A DNA stretch of 64,000 bases from Planctomycetota bacterium (GCA_016200225.1 JACQFD010000023.1:1-64000); one strand, 5' to 3'; counted from the first letter of the stretch, positions 17,430-28,545 are shown. The notes: generated by a model not told the origin, from the letters alone. Numbers and translations are program-made.

Positions 17430-20036
17430 ATGCTTCCCCTGTTTGCAACATTGTTGTGGTTTCAAAGTCCAATGCCGTTCGAAGGCGCGGTGTTTCCAAT
17501 CGGCGGGGCGCCAACCGACCATCTGACGCTGGTCGATCTTAATATTGACGGAAATGCCGATATTATCTGTTGGAATACTACATTTTCCGTGAAACTCGGC
17601 GCAACCGGGAGCATTTTCGCGCCGTCGACGGCAAATTACGGATCTTCCAACGCGCAGGGCGGCGTCGTCGTCGGGGATGTGACGGGCGACGGGCTTCCCG
17701 ACGCGATCACGGCGCGCGCCGATACATTAAATAATAAATTTTACATTCAGACTTTTCCGAGCACGGGCGGCGGCAGTCTCGGCGCGCCGATCGAATCGTT
17801 TATTAGTAATTATTCGGGAACGACAAACTTGCAAATTTGGGCGGTCGGGGATTTTGATAACGATGGAAAGCTCGACGCGATCGGCATTCGTAATAAAAGT
17901 CTATTTCCGAATCCCGGCAATGTTACCGATCTCGTCGCGATGAAGGGAACGGGCGGCGGATTTTTTATATTGGCGGGCACGATGTCGATCGCGTATCCCG
18001 GGACGCCCGCGATGTTGCGCGACATGGACAACGACGGCAAACTCGACGTCGTCGCTCGCGGCGCCGGATCATTACAAATATTCAAAGGAACCGGCGCCGG
18101 CGCGTTCGCCGCGCCCACGACACTAACATTATCGAATACGCCGACGCGATTCCAGTTCGTCGACGTGACCGGCGACGGAATCGCCGACATCGCGAGTCTC
18201 GACACAACCAATAATTCTTTATACTATTCGCGCGGACTCGCCGGCGGCGGATTCGCGGCCGCCGCGCTCGTCGGATTTGTTACAACGCCCGACGACTTCG
18301 TCGCGACCGACGTCACCGGCGACGGCCGGCTCGATCTCGCCGTGGCGTCGCGCGCGACCGGAATTGTCACAATATATAAACAATCGCCGGTCGGAACGTT
18401 TACAACCCCGGTCACGTTCGCCGCGGGATCGCCCGACGCGATCGTCTCCTCCGATTTCGATCACGACGGCCGGATGGATCTCGTCGTTTCGCTTCCCGGC
18501 GCCGACGCGATCGTTTATTTTAGGAATCTCGGGAACAGTATATTTACATTTGGACCCGTGGCGGCCACCGGCCCGACACCGTACAGCGGCGCGTCGGGCG
18601 ATATCGACGGAAACGGCCACGTCGACGTCGCGGTGGCCTGTTCGGGCGACGGCACATTTGAAACATTACTCGGCGACGGAAGCGGCGCGTTGAACGCCTC
18701 CGGATCGTTTACAATGGGATTCAATCCGTTGTCCATTAAACTCGCCGATTTGAACGGCGACGGAAAACTTGACGCCATCGTCCCGGTTTCTTTATTTAAT
18801 GTTGGAACCTACAACGGCGTGACGATCCGGTTTGGCGACGGCGCGGGCGGCTTCGGCGCGGCCCAGCAACTTGCAACAACCGGACACCAGCCCAACGACG
18901 TTGCGGCGGGCGATCTGAACGGCGACGGAACGCCCGATCTCGCGATCTCGAACACCGCCGGCGACGTAACTGTAATATTAGGAATAGCCGGCGCAGGGCC
19001 GGCCGGGTCGCCGCCGAATTATTATAATGCCGGGACAAATTCCGCGAGAATTAACATTGCGTCCGTGACGGGCGACGCGTTTCCCGACGTGCTTCTCGCG
19101 CATTCGACCGTCGGCGCGGTATTGCTCGCCGGCAACGGCGCCGGCGGTCTCGGCGCGCCCGTAAGTATACAACTCGGCGCGGCGTCTCAAGCGGGCGCGT
19201 ACGCGATCGCGATCGCGGACGCGAATCTCGACGGGCTTCCGGATTTATTAGGTTGTTCGAATTCGCTAAAAATCGCGATCGGACTCGCGGGCGGCGGCTT
19301 CGGCGCATCGGTAACGAAAACGATCGGCGGCGGCGGAACGGCGACGTCGATGGCGGTCGGCGACGCGACCGGCGACGGTTTCATGGACAGTGTCATGGGG
19401 CAGCCCGGCGGCGGCTCGGCCGATATGTTAGGTTTGATGCCGGGCGACGGCGCCGGAAACTTCGGACCCTACGCGGGTTTTATTAGCGATAAGGGTCCGT
19501 CGGCGGTCCTGCCCGCGGATACTAACGAAGACGGGCGACTCGATCTGGTCGCTGTATATTACAGTTCATCGCGCGTCACGGTTCATAAGAATATGATCGG
19601 AACGCCGTCGGCGATCTCGAGCTACGGAACCGGGACCCACGGCTGTTCCGGATTTATGACGCACAATGCGACGATGAACGCGATCGTCGGGAATCCTAAT
19701 TTTACAATAACGGGCCTGCACGCGCCGCCAAACTCCCTCGGCGCGTTTGTCATCGTCGACGCGCAGGACGCCGCCGGTTCGACGCCCTTCGGTTTTCCTT
19801 TAATAACACATCTCGATTTCGCCGCCGCGACGCAATTATTTATATTCGACGTCGTCAGCGACGCGGGCGGCTCGAGTTTCGTCCCCGCCCCCGTCCCGAA
19901 TCTGCCGACGCTCGCCGGACAATCCTTTTACGGCCAGTCGTATTGGGTGGAAGATATTACAAATGGACGCGCCTGCTCGCCGTCGACGTTTGAAATATTG
20001 AGTTCGCTGGGGTTGAAAATAACCATTCAGCCGTGA
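17430..20036 (+). CDS. large secreted FG-GAP/VCBS-repeat protein with YGTG C-terminal module
   Basis: An 868-residue protein with a short hydrophobic N terminus (MLPLFATLLWFQSP), many FG-GAP/VCBS repeats (VDLNIDGNADI, GDFDNDGKLDA, ADLNGDGKLDA, GDLNGDGTPDL) and the C-terminal module YGTGTHGCSG to LKITIQP. The start is supported by GAGG eight bases upstream. The N-terminal signal is shorter than usual, so secretion is inferred mainly from its similarity to the other FG-GAP proteins here. Ends in TGA. Confidence 0.9.
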   Translation: MLPLFATLLWFQSPMPFEGAVFPIGGAPTDHLTLVDLNIDGNADIICWNTTFSVKLGATGSIFAPSTANYGSSNAQGGVVVGDVTGDGLPDAITARADTLNNKFYIQTFPSTGGGSLGAPIESFISNYSGTTNLQIWAVGDFDNDGKLDAIGIRNKSLFPNPGNVTDLVAMKGTGGGFFILAGTMSIAYPGTPAMLRDMDNDGKLDVVARGAGSLQIFKGTGAGAFAAPTTLTLSNTPTRFQFVDVTGDGIADIASLDTTNNSLYYSRGLAGGGFAAAALVGFVTTPDDFVATDVTGDGRLDLAVASRATGIVTIYKQSPVGTFTTPVTFAAGSPDAIVSSDFDHDGRMDLVVSLPGADAIVYFRNLGNSIFTFGPVAATGPTPYSGASGDIDGNGHVDVAVACSGDGTFETLLGDGSGALNASGSFTMGFNPLSIKLADLNGDGKLDAIVPVSLFNVGTYNGVTIRFGDGAGGFGAAQQLATTGHQPNDVAAGDLNGDGTPDLAISNTAGDVTVILGIAGAGPAGSPPNYYNAGTNSARINIASVTGDAFPDVLLAHSTVGAVLLAGNGAGGLGAPVSIQLGAASQAGAYAIAIADANLDGLPDLLGCSNSLKIAIGLAGGGFGASVTKTIGGGGTATSMAVGDATGDGFMDSVMGQPGGGSADMLGLMPGDGAGNFGPYAGFISDKGPSAVLPADTNEDGRLDLVAVYYSSSRVTVHKNMIGTPSAISSYGTGTHGCSGFMTHNATMNAIVGNPNFTITGLHAPPNSLGAFVIVDAQDAAGSTPFGFPLITHLDFAAATQLFIFDVVSDAGGSSFVPAPVPNLPTLAGQSFYGQSYWVEDITNGRACSPSTFEILSSLGLKITIQP

Positions 20037-20153
20037 GCGTGGCGCGCGGACGCCGCTTATGCCGTGCGAATGTCGAAATCCGATGGATGCCGTCGGCGAT
20101 TTCGTCGATGCGGGTTTGCATATTTTTATGTTAATACAAGGGTTCGCGGCGAG

Positions 20154-21449
20154 CTAGAATTGATATATGCGCCGGTCGACGAGTCCGTCCCACCACGTGG
20201 CGACTTGCTTTGTATTTGGTTTCACGAGGGAATCCTGGCCCGTTTCGATTTGTATTGACAACGTATCCTCGTCGAATGGTTTCTTTCCGTCGCGCAGCGT
20301 CGCGGTCGCCCACGCGGCGGCATCCGCGACATTAATATTAAACGGAAATCTTTGGTAGGGATCGCCTGACCGCGGAATCTCTTCGCTCGTGCGATCCGAA
20401 GCACGACTCATAATTGTAGAGATTGCGCGCCGATCTCCGAGATTCGCAAGCGCACGCATCATTTCAACTTGACCGAGAGCGGACACTTCGACCCGCAAAT
20501 AGTTACAAATCCCGCGCGCGGAATCGGGAGTCTTTAGTATTCCGAGCGCCGCGACAAAGAATCTTCGCTCGAGTTCGCCCGTTTCATAGGGAAGTTCTAG
20601 CAACAATACCGGTCCCGCGGCGGAAACGCCGTGATCGGCGAGTACGCTCGCAGCCGACCAGCGAGCCCCTCCTTTGCCTTTGATGTAGTGTATAAGTCTC
20701 TCCATCGAATGCGCGTCTCCGAGTTTATCTAATATTCGAACGGCCTCGGATTGATGATCCTCATTGCCGTAATCTAAATATTCCTCCATCGCGCCGCGCA
20801 CGCGCTCGGGCACGCCGTTGACCAACGTCGATCCAATCGGCCAATCCCCGGGACCTACGGCAAACAGGTTAAGACACAATTCCGTCGCGCGCTCCCGATC
20901 GAGCAGCATCAACGCGTCGAGGATCTGCGACTGCGACATCGAACCGGTCTCAACGTATGCCGGTCCAATGAGTCTTGTGATTGTATCAAAAGCGCGCGGA
21001 TCGCCGTAAAGGCCAAGTCCCGCTGCGGCGTCAGCAGGCCGTCGCCCGTCGAGCCCTTTCATTAATGTATCAAAACCGCGCGGATCGCGCATCCGGCCAA
21101 GCGCCGCGTAAAACCACTCCTCCGATCCCGGCGACTCATTCCTTTCGAGTTGATAGATAATAATCGGGATGGCGTACCGATCTCCGAGTTCGCTCAAGAC
21201 TTCGGCGGCGAATCCGCGAATATTACAATGCTCGTCGCTCTTGAGAACGCTTCGCAGACCTTCTAACAATTTCGAATCGCCCGTTCCCCGGCAGGCATAA
21301 ACGGCGTCGCGTCGCTTTCCTAAATCCGCGCTTTTGAAGTCTTGCAATATTTTGGTCGCGTCGGTCCTCATCGACGCGCCCGACGGAATCGGCGCGACGG
21401 AACATCCCAAGGCCAGGATCGCAACGAGACAAAGCGCCGGGCGGTGCAT
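20154..21449 (-). CDS. HEAT-repeat lipoprotein
   Basis: A 431-residue protein starting with a lipoprotein signal (LVAILALGC, lipobox LALGC) and followed by HEAT/PBS-lyase-type repeats, seen as recurrent helix pairs: RGFAAEVLSELGDRYAIPII, AAAGLGLYGDPRAFDTI, QMRALANLGDRRAISTI-like segments. The structure should be an alpha solenoid for protein-protein contacts on the envelope. No catalytic motif is seen. ATG 21449 gives the lipobox at about residue 16. It ends in TAG and converges with the gene at 17430. Confidence 0.8.
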   Translation of the reverse strand: MHRPALCLVAILALGCSVAPIPSGASMRTDATKILQDFKSADLGKRRDAVYACRGTGDSKLLEGLRSVLKSDEHCNIRGFAAEVLSELGDRYAIPIIIYQLERNESPGSEEWFYAALGRMRDPRGFDTLMKGLDGRRPADAAAGLGLYGDPRAFDTITRLIGPAYVETGSMSQSQILDALMLLDRERATELCLNLFAVGPGDWPIGSTLVNGVPERVRGAMEEYLDYGNEDHQSEAVRILDKLGDAHSMERLIHYIKGKGGARWSAASVLADHGVSAAGPVLLLELPYETGELERRFFVAALGILKTPDSARGICNYLRVEVSALGQVEMMRALANLGDRRAISTIMSRASDRTSEEIPRSGDPYQRFPFNINVADAAAWATATLRDGKKPFDEDTLSIQIETGQDSLVKPNTKQVATWWDGLVDRRIYQF

Positions 21450-21587
21450 CTAAATATTAAACACTCGCCGACGCGCGCCCGCCAAGATCCTTTCGCAAAA
21501 TTATTTCCGCGCAGGGATCATTGGATCCTCCCACAAGTCACGTGAACGACGTCATGTTCAAGTCGACGATTTTGGAAGCCATTGCGA

Positions 21588-22061
21588 TTACTTTCTCCGA
21601 TAGCGCGCTTTCATGAACTGAATCCACTTCCCGTCGCCGCCCATCATTTTCGAAGAGAGCGTCCGTTCGGTCGGACTCAGGATTTCGATCGTGTCCTGGT
21701 ATTTGATAATTTTACCATCTGTAAAATTGGGCCCCTCCGTATCGAGGAAAAGCAACTTCGAACTCGGGTCGAGCGCGCCGTTGTAAACCCACAAATGCGA
21801 CGCCATGGTCACGACAAACGTTCCAACAAAACGATTCGTTCGCGGGTCGAAGCCAATTGTCATAATGGATTTCCACGAATCCTCCGCCGTTCCGCCGACG
21901 CACTCGGCAATAACCCACAAATCGCCAAACATGCGCACAACTTCGGTGCCGGGTGTCTTCACCGGCGGTTGATCGGGACCCATGTTGCACTCCGACTCGA
22001 ACGTCCACTCGCCGACGAGTTGCTTCAGCCAAACGTGTTCATTGGTCGGTTCTTGATGCAT
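21588..22061 (-). CDS. DUF1579-family protein
   Basis: A 157-residue protein resembling DUF1579: an N-terminal LVGEWTFE (as in LxGxW), a long antiparallel beta pattern, GFDPRTNRFVGTFV, and a C-terminal EILSPTERTL. No signal peptide with the ATG 22061 start (MHQEPTNEHVW); a longer in-frame extension to 22238 has no family content. The function of the family is not established. A secreted lipoprotein of the same family is encoded at 35731. Confidence 0.8.
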   Translation of the reverse strand: MHQEPTNEHVWLKQLVGEWTFESECNMGPDQPPVKTPGTEVVRMFGDLWVIAECVGGTAEDSWKSIMTIGFDPRTNRFVGTFVVTMASHLWVYNGALDPSSKLLFLDTEGPNFTDGKIIKYQDTIEILSPTERTLSSKMMGGDGKWIQFMKARYRRK

Positions 22062-22404
22062 CGTATTATATATGAAGTGATTGTTTAACTTCGATCGCGA
22101 ACGGCCGGAACTTATTACAATTATTCCGGCGTCCGCCGGAATCGTCGTCCGCGTCCATCGAAAAACGCGGAGCGGCCGAGAGCATATCGCGGGGCGAAAT
22201 TCGCGCAAGTCATTCGATCCGGCGCCCGCGAAGAGCATCCTCGCGCGCGCCGCAAGGCCATTTCTTGCGAATCACCGCGTGCGCGGGAGCGCGCTTGACG
22301 CCCATGCGCGCGTCGGGAGAACCGGCATTTCATTTGAGTAATTGGGGGCATCGCCGCGGAATTGTTACCGCGCGACACACAATCTCCCCTCCACGAGAGA
22401 CACC

Positions 22405-23427
22405 ATGTTTACAATTATCAATTTCCTCTCGGCGTCGCGCGCATACTTGACAAATCGTAAGATATGCTTCGCGGCGATCGCGATGGGCGCCGCCGTTTCG
22501 CCGGCGACGGCACAGAGCGTACTCTTTGATTTTAATAATGCTCCGAACCACACGTCGCTCCCGATCGATTTAACCGCGGGCGGAATCACAGCCCACTTCG
22601 CCGCCACGGGGCAGGGGTTTTCGATTCAAGACACGAGCGCTCCCGTCGTGCCGGTCGGCTTCACAGGCCGATTTATTTATCCAAACAGTATCTACGCCGC
22701 CGATCTGATCATTAGCTTCGATCATACACTTACGGATTTTTCAATATTATATTCCCCGCAGGAATTGGGTTGCGACGACTCGGCGACGATGCGCGTGACG
22801 GCGAGCATGAACGGCACGGTCGTGGGTTTCAATACAAAAACCGCGAGCAACCCGGGCACGTGGCCGGTCGACACGCTGAGTTGTAGTTTTCCGCACGGAT
22901 TCAACAGCGTCGTGATTCATTACGATAAGAAACCGCCCACGTGCCAGGACTACGGCGTGATCTTTCTTTGCGATGACATGCGCGTGACGACGCATGGTAC
23001 TAATTATGGCAGCGGCAGCACCGGCTGCAACGGCGCGCAGACGATGGTCGCGGAGACCGCCGTTTCGGTGAGCAAGCCGAATTTTACATTTGGCGCGACG
23101 AACTGTCCGCCGAATTCGCTCGGTTTGTTGCTTGTTACCAATGTTGCATTGATTCCTCCGCAGGATCCGTTTTTCGTTGGCGCGCTGCTCGACGTCGATC
23201 TCATCGCATCGTCGGAAAGTTATAATTATGACATGTTCAGCGACGCGACCGGATTTGGATCTGTAACGATCAGCGGACCCGTTCCGCCGACAATGGTGGG
23301 CAGGACGTTTTATGTTCAATCCCTTTGGGCGTGGCCGTTCACGACGGCATGCGATCAGGCGGGAAACTGGCATCACCCGTACGGGCTCAGTTCGACGAAT
23401 GGTATCATTATAGTCATTCAGCCGTAA
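22405..23427 (+). CDS. secreted protein with YGSG C-terminal module
   Basis: A 340-residue protein with a signal peptide (ICFAAIAMGAAVSPATAQ), a central beta-rich domain (about 40-215: FDFNNAPNHTSLPIDL, with several Cys) and the C-terminal module YGSGSTGCNG to IIIVIQP. The N-terminal domain is not FG-GAP and resembles a jelly-roll or CBM-like sandwich, which is inference. Start ATG 22405 is preceded by GAGAGACACC. A strong hairpin follows the stop at 23460. Confidence 0.8.
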   Translation: MFTIINFLSASRAYLTNRKICFAAIAMGAAVSPATAQSVLFDFNNAPNHTSLPIDLTAGGITAHFAATGQGFSIQDTSAPVVPVGFTGRFIYPNSIYAADLIISFDHTLTDFSILYSPQELGCDDSATMRVTASMNGTVVGFNTKTASNPGTWPVDTLSCSFPHGFNSVVIHYDKKPPTCQDYGVIFLCDDMRVTTHGTNYGSGSTGCNGAQTMVAETAVSVSKPNFTFGATNCPPNSLGLLLVTNVALIPPQDPFFVGALLDVDLIASSESYNYDMFSDATGFGSVTISGPVPPTMVGRTFYVQSLWAWPFTTACDQAGNWHHPYGLSSTNGIIIVIQP

Positions 23428-23459
23428 GCTTATTCGCGGTTGATAACTAATCGGCGGGG

Positions 23460-23486
23460 AGCCTGGGCTGCGGCGCAGCCCAGGCT
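23460..23486 (+). terminator. strong intergenic hairpin, probable terminator
   Basis: AGCCTGGGCTGC, a three-base loop GGC and GCAGCCCAGGCT form a perfect 12-bp stem 33 bases after the stop of the gene at 22405. The downstream sequence TTATTTAT is weakly T-rich. Most likely an intrinsic terminator. Confidence 0.6.
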
Positions 23487-23524
23487 TATTTATGAAATCG
23501 CTTTCGCGCAGACATCGGTGATGT

Positions 23525-25279
23525 ATGAATTTCTCAATCACAATTTTGCCCGTGTTCTTATTATTGGTATTTCTGACGGCCGCGTCCCCCCGCGGCGGCG
23601 CGCAGGAGACGCCCGAATTCGGGCCGCCGGAGACGATCGCAGCGGGGGTGCTCGCGACGCAATTCGCCGATATAAATAATGATGGACGACTGGACCTCGT
23701 GTCGGGCGCGGGATGCCAACTCGCGATCGCGGGAGGCGGATTCGAAGCGATGTTACCATTCTCCCCGTCGCTCGGCCGGTTACAAATCGGAGATGTCGAC
23801 GGCGACGGGCGCGTCGATCTCGTCGGCACACTGACGATGCAAACATTCGGAGTCCATTTCGGAGACGGGCTCGGGCACTTCTCGCCGGGAGGCGTTATTG
23901 CAACAATTCCGTCGACGCCCGCGGGCGCGCGGCTTCTGGATCTCGATGAAGACGGAGCGCTCGATTTATTCGTATGCGCGGCGCATTTCTCGGCATATTC
24001 CTATTCCGACGCGCGAAATTGGATATTCCGTGGAGACGGGCACGGAATATTTACAATAGTCTCCAACGCAGCCGCGTCGAATTTCGCGGTCGACTTCGGA
24101 GATTTCAACGCGGACGGGCATCTCGACTGGGTTGCGTCGTGGTGGAATCACGACGGCATCGAAGTCGACCTCGGCGACGGCGCCATGGGGGCTTCGCAAA
24201 TTGTAAATTTTAACGCCGGACAATACGGAACCGTCGATGCGGCGATGGGCGACCTCGACGGAGACGGTCTCGGTGACATCGCGCTCGCCTTTCATGATTA
24301 TTATATTCCCCCCGATCCCGATGCGATCGGAATTGTGTCGAACACCGGCTCGCTCCAATTGTGGCATCCCGCGGCGCCGCCGATGCATGTGACGATCCGC
24401 GACTTGAACGGCGATGGCATGCCGGAGTTGTTAACGAACGACGGATCGTCGGCGATGTTTGTAAATATTAATTTTGGGAATTTTGCATTTTCGCAGCCCT
24501 TGGCGCTCGCCGCGTGGCCGTTCGCCGGACTTGTCGACGCGGCCGACGCGAACGGCGACGGCAAACCGGACCTCGTGTTGTCTCAATTTGCGGCGCCGCC
24601 GAACGCCGGATCGACGTTCGTCCTTTCGAACGCGCTCGCGAAGCCGCTGCCGTGGATTCCTTATATTCATGATATTTCTCCCCGGGGCTCGCCCGTCGCG
24701 GCGATGCCCGCGCCAGCATTAACGATTCGCGGCGAGGGGCTCGCGGGCGTTTTTGTGGCAACGATCGGCGCGAATATTTATGAATGGAGTTCATTACAAC
24801 CCGGCGGCGACGGAAATACGCTGGCCGTACGGCTCGTGCCTCCGCCCGCCGCGGGACCGGCGCTTGTTACAGTTGTAAATCCGGCGGGCGCCGCGGCGCC
24901 GTTGTCTATTCCGTTCTGGCGCGCGCCGCGGCCGGTAATGTATATGGATCCGCCGCAGCCCGCCGCCGGAAGGCCGGTGATTCTTTATTTTGCCGGTCCG
25001 CGCCCGGGCGACCTCGTGCTGTCCGCGGCCGGCGACTGTCTCGAATCGCTCGCACTGCCGCCTTATGTAACATTCGATATCGGCGGCTGCGGCGGCATCG
25101 AATGGCTGCCGTCGCCGCCTCCCATGAACGAGTCCGGTTGGACATCTCTGCAAACGATCGTGCCCGCGGATTTCCACGGTATTGCTTATATTCAATTCTG
25201 CGACGTCAACCTCGCGGCGCTGCGGAGCGGCATGCTTCCGCTCTTCACAAGCAATGTTCTCGCGCTCGCGCTTCCTTAA
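23525..25279 (+). CDS. secreted FG-GAP/VCBS-repeat protein with IPT/TIG-like domain
   Basis: A 584-residue protein: signal peptide (ITILPVFLLLVFLTAAS), FG-GAP/VCBS repeats to about residue 380 (ADINNDGRLDL, GDVDGDGRVDL, GDFNADGHLDW, RDLNGDGMPEL), an IPT/TIG-like immunoglobulin segment (about 395-470: LTIRGEGLAGVF to VTVVNPAGAAAPL), then a beta-rich tail with two Cys pairs. Unlike its FG-GAP neighbours it lacks the YGTG module. ATG 23525 starts directly before the signal. A surface protein; the role is unknown. Confidence 0.85.
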   Translation: MNFSITILPVFLLLVFLTAASPRGGAQETPEFGPPETIAAGVLATQFADINNDGRLDLVSGAGCQLAIAGGGFEAMLPFSPSLGRLQIGDVDGDGRVDLVGTLTMQTFGVHFGDGLGHFSPGGVIATIPSTPAGARLLDLDEDGALDLFVCAAHFSAYSYSDARNWIFRGDGHGIFTIVSNAAASNFAVDFGDFNADGHLDWVASWWNHDGIEVDLGDGAMGASQIVNFNAGQYGTVDAAMGDLDGDGLGDIALAFHDYYIPPDPDAIGIVSNTGSLQLWHPAAPPMHVTIRDLNGDGMPELLTNDGSSAMFVNINFGNFAFSQPLALAAWPFAGLVDAADANGDGKPDLVLSQFAAPPNAGSTFVLSNALAKPLPWIPYIHDISPRGSPVAAMPAPALTIRGEGLAGVFVATIGANIYEWSSLQPGGDGNTLAVRLVPPPAAGPALVTVVNPAGAAAPLSIPFWRAPRPVMYMDPPQPAAGRPVILYFAGPRPGDLVLSAAGDCLESLALPPYVTFDIGGCGGIEWLPSPPPMNESGWTSLQTIVPADFHGIAYIQFCDVNLAALRSGMLPLFTSNVLALALP

Positions 25280-25624
25280 TTTGCTAAACGCGGCGTTCGA
25301 ATTCGCGCGCGGGCGATTTTGATAATGGCAAAAAACTCGACGCCGCGGCGTTGAAGCTCCGCCGGCAAAGACGGAACCGATCTCCCCGATTCGCGGTATT
25401 GTAAATATATAGACTGAGCCCCGGACGCCCGGGGCATGGTTCTCCCGGAGCCGTGAAGGGAATCGGTCGGCGTGTCCGGGGATCTTCCTTGGAATCCCCG
25501 CGAATCCGGGCTTTTCCCTGCGTCCCTGCGCAATTCAACTCCGTGGACGGGCGCAAGACGTTGGCTGCTAATGATCCTCTCCATCCCGAGACGATAGACA
25601 TCGATCAAGTCCGCGCTCGCGTCC
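25280..25624. other. intergenic stretch with a GC hairpin
   Basis: About 345 bases without a convincing gene. A hairpin GCCCCGG-ACGC-CCGGGGC (25418-25435) lies 140 bases after the FG-GAP stop; it lacks a T-run, so a terminator role is only possible. The promoter of the thioredoxin/kinase operon is expected here. Confidence 0.4.
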
Positions 25625-26242
25625 ATGAAGAACATTCCACTCGCGCTTGGAGTATTGTTCTGGTTCTCAACGGTTACGTTCGGGATCTATGAACTTGCAG
25701 CCTATTCCAACGCGCCATGTCCCGAGCCCAAGGCGCCGGAGACCTGGCCGGCGGATGCATCCATCGTTCGAAATGCCGGAAAGGACACATTATTACTTTT
25801 CGCGCATCCGAAATGTCCATGTACGCGCGCCACGATGGGAGAACTCGCCATCCTGCTCACGCGCGCGCCCGATCGCTGTACTACGACAGTTTTATTTTAT
25901 GCGCCCGATTCGGGCGGCGAAGATTGGTTAGATACAGATCTTTGGAGAGACGCTAAGAATATTCCCGGAGTGCGCGTAGTCGCGGATCGCGGAGGCGTCG
26001 AAGCGCGGCGGTTCCATGTCGAAACCTCGGGAGAGGCCTTGGTTTATGATAAGAACGGATCGTTAGTATTCTCCGGAGGAATCACGGCGTCGCGCGGACA
26101 TGCGGGCGACAACCCGGGACGCGAGTCGATCGAACAATGGTTACTAAAAGGGCGCCGGCTGAGTCCCGACAATCCCGTTTTCGGTTGTTCGCTCCTCACT
26201 CCATGCGGCGAACAAAACACTAATAATCAAATATCCCGTTGA
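25625..26242 (+). CDS. RedB-like thioredoxin-fold membrane protein
   Basis: A 205-residue protein with one N-terminal membrane segment (about residues 5-26) and a thioredoxin-like domain carrying [15 protein letters not shown]. The redox motif is C-x-C, as in RedB-type proteins, not the usual CxxC. The C-terminal half has the [14 protein letters not shown] strand typical of thioredoxin folds. Probably a periplasm-facing redox protein. It is followed after 14 bases by a hybrid histidine kinase, so the two are likely co-transcribed and the kinase may read a redox state; that link is inference. Confidence 0.75.
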   Translation: MKNIPLALGVLFWFSTVTFGIYELAAYSNAPCPEPKAPETWPADASIVRNAGKDTLLLFAHPKCPCTRATMGELAILLTRAPDRCTTTVLFYAPDSGGEDWLDTDLWRDAKNIPGVRVVADRGGVEARRFHVETSGEALVYDKNGSLVFSGGITASRGHAGDNPGRESIEQWLLKGRRLSPDNPVFGCSLLTPCGEQNTNNQISR

Positions 26243-26256
26243 CACCTCCCACGCAC

Positions 26257-28545
26257 ATGGACATTACTCTTAACGAAAAGACTGCCGTCCGCGCCGCGCA
26301 GATCCTCTCCGGCCATCAACGCGACATTCACACGCGCACGGATCGATTATTTGTATGGTTGATGTTGTTCCAATGGGTTGCCGGAATCGCCGCGGCGCTT
26401 TGGGTCTCGCCGCGGACGTGGACGGGCGCGATGAGCGAAATTCATCCGCATATCTGGGCTTCGGTCGTGATCGGCGGCGCGATCATTTCGGCGCCGGTCC
26501 TGCTGGGACTCATTCGTCCGGGCGCCCGTTCGACGCGGCACGCGATTGCCTGCGCCCAAATGTTAACATCGGCGCTGCTGATCCACCTCACGGGCGGCAG
26601 AATCGAAACGCACTTTCACGTATTTGGATCGCTCGCATTCTTAACATTTTACCGCGACTGGCAAGTGCTGATAACAGCCACGGTCATCGTTGCGACCGAT
26701 CACTTTCTGCGCGGATTGCTGTGGCCGCAATCGGCTTACGGGGTTATTACAGTTAGCCAATTTCGATGGCTCGAACACGCGGGCTGGGTCATATTTGAAG
26801 ATATCTTTTTATTAAACTTCTGCGTCAGCGCGACGCGCGAAATGCGCGCCATCGCCGAGAGACAGGCGAAGCTCGAGAGCGTCAATGAAATGGTGGAACA
26901 CGCCGTCGTCGAGCGAACCGTCGAACTCGCGGAAGCTCGCGACAAGGCGCTCGTGGCCGCAAAAGTAAAATCCGAGTTCCTCGCGAATATGAGTCATGAA
27001 ATCCGCACGCCGATGAACGGCGTGATCGGAATGACCGAAATTCTGCTTGAAAGTAAACTTTCGCCCGAACAGCGCGGCAACGCGGAGACGATCAAGAGCA
27101 GCGCCGACTCGCTGATGAGTATTATTAATGAAATTCTGGATCTATCTAAAATGGAAGCGGGCAAAATGACGCTTTCCATGTCGTCGTTCGACACGCGGAC
27201 GCTGCTCGAGGAAGTCGCGGGAATGCTGGCGACGCCGGCTCAGAAAAAGGGCTTGGAAATACTCTCGGAAGTCCCCATGAATTTTCCGCAATCGCTCGTC
27301 GGAGACCCGGCGCGCGTGCGGCAGATACTTGTCAATTTAGTCGGCAATGCGATCAAATTTACAGAAAAAGGCGAAGTCGTAGTCTCCGCGGAAGTCCTCT
27401 CGGAGACGGAAACGACGGCAAAATTACAAATAACCGTCAGGGACACCGGCGTCGGCATCCCCGAGGACCGGCGCGACGCCATATTCGAAGCATTCACGCA
27501 GGCCGACGGATCGACGACGCGTCGATTCGGAGGCACCGGTCTCGGTTTGACGATTTCGAGACGCCTCGTCGATCTCATGGGAGGAACGATCAGCGTCGAG
27601 AGCCAGATCGGCGTCGGATCTCAGTTTTCAGTTATTATCGAGTTCGATAAAGGAAAACCGATTCCAGCGGAGGACTCGCGCGAGCCGGGCGATTTGTCGG
27701 GAATGCGAATACTCATTATCGACGACAATCATACAAATCGACGGATCCTGCGCGAACATCTCCGCGCTTGGAATTGTTATACGGACGAATCCACGAGCGG
27801 CGCCGACGGCATCGAAAAGCTGCGCTCCTCCGCGCGGAGTCCGTATCAAGTTGTATTGTTAGATATGCAAATGCCGCATATGGACGGATTCCGGACTGCC
27901 GAAATGATCAGCCGGGACCCGTCGCTGTCGGGAGTGGCGATTGTATTATTATCTTCCATGGGAGAGAGCTTCCCGGTCGACGAATTGGCAAAGCGCGGGA
28001 TTGCCGCGTCCCTCATCAAACCCGTCCGGCGCGCGCAACTGCGGCAGGCGATTCTCGGCGTCATCGGAGCGGCGCTACCGATCGATGAAGATAACAAAAA
28101 CGCAAACGTCGGCGGAACGACCGGCGCGACGCCGACGCGATCGCTTCGGATCCTGCTTGCGGAAGACAATCCGGTAAATCAAAAAGTCGCCATCGCCCAC
28201 CTCCAGCGATTCGGCCACAGCGTTCATTGCGTCGCGAACGGACAGGACGCCGTCGGAAAATTCGCGGAAATGTCATTTGATATGATACTGATGGACGTCC
28301 AAATGCCGGTCATGGACGGATTGGCCGCCACTCAAAAAATCCGCGAACGCGAACGCCAGTTCGGCGGGCGCATTCCAATTATTGCATTGACCGCGCACGC
28401 AATGGAAGGCGATCGCGATCGTTGCTTTTCCTCGGGAATGGATGACTACCTTTCGAAACCGATCCAGGCGAAAGCGCTCAAGGAGTTGTTGGAACGCTGG
28501 ACCCCCGCGGCGCCTCCCGCGCCCGCGACGCCAAATCCGGACTGA
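26257..28545 (+). CDS. membrane hybrid histidine kinase with two receiver domains
   Basis: About 762 residues. A membrane sensor region (about 15-190) with several helices includes the [17 protein letters not shown] block, then a coiled stretch, HisKA with NMSHEIRTP (His 247), HATPase_c with N-box NLVGNAIKF and G-boxes DTGVGIP and GTGLGL, receiver 1 (phospho-acceptor Asp 536 in [11 protein letters not shown]) and receiver 2 (Asp 680 in [11 protein letters not shown]). No DNA-binding output and no Hpt domain is fused, so phosphotransfer to a separate partner is expected. ATG 26257 is chosen over an upstream TTG that overlaps the previous stop. A dispersed palindrome begins at the stop codon. 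Confidence 0.95.
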   Translation: MDITLNEKTAVRAAQILSGHQRDIHTRTDRLFVWLMLFQWVAGIAAALWVSPRTWTGAMSEIHPHIWASVVIGGAIISAPVLLGLIRPGARSTRHAIACAQMLTSALLIHLTGGRIETHFHVFGSLAFLTFYRDWQVLITATVIVATDHFLRGLLWPQSAYGVITVSQFRWLEHAGWVIFEDIFLLNFCVSATREMRAIAERQAKLESVNEMVEHAVVERTVELAEARDKALVAAKVKSEFLANMSHEIRTPMNGVIGMTEILLESKLSPEQRGNAETIKSSADSLMSIINEILDLSKMEAGKMTLSMSSFDTRTLLEEVAGMLATPAQKKGLEILSEVPMNFPQSLVGDPARVRQILVNLVGNAIKFTEKGEVVVSAEVLSETETTAKLQITVRDTGVGIPEDRRDAIFEAFTQADGSTTRRFGGTGLGLTISRRLVDLMGGTISVESQIGVGSQFSVIIEFDKGKPIPAEDSREPGDLSGMRILIIDDNHTNRRILREHLRAWNCYTDESTSGADGIEKLRSSARSPYQVVLLDMQMPHMDGFRTAEMISRDPSLSGVAIVLLSSMGESFPVDELAKRGIAASLIKPVRRAQLRQAILGVIGAALPIDEDNKNANVGGTTGATPTRSLRILLAEDNPVNQKVAIAHLQRFGHSVHCVANGQDAVGKFAEMSFDMILMDVQMPVMDGLAATQKIRERERQFGGRIPIIALTAHAMEGDRDRCFSSGMDDYLSKPIQAKALKELLERWTPAAPPAPATPNPD

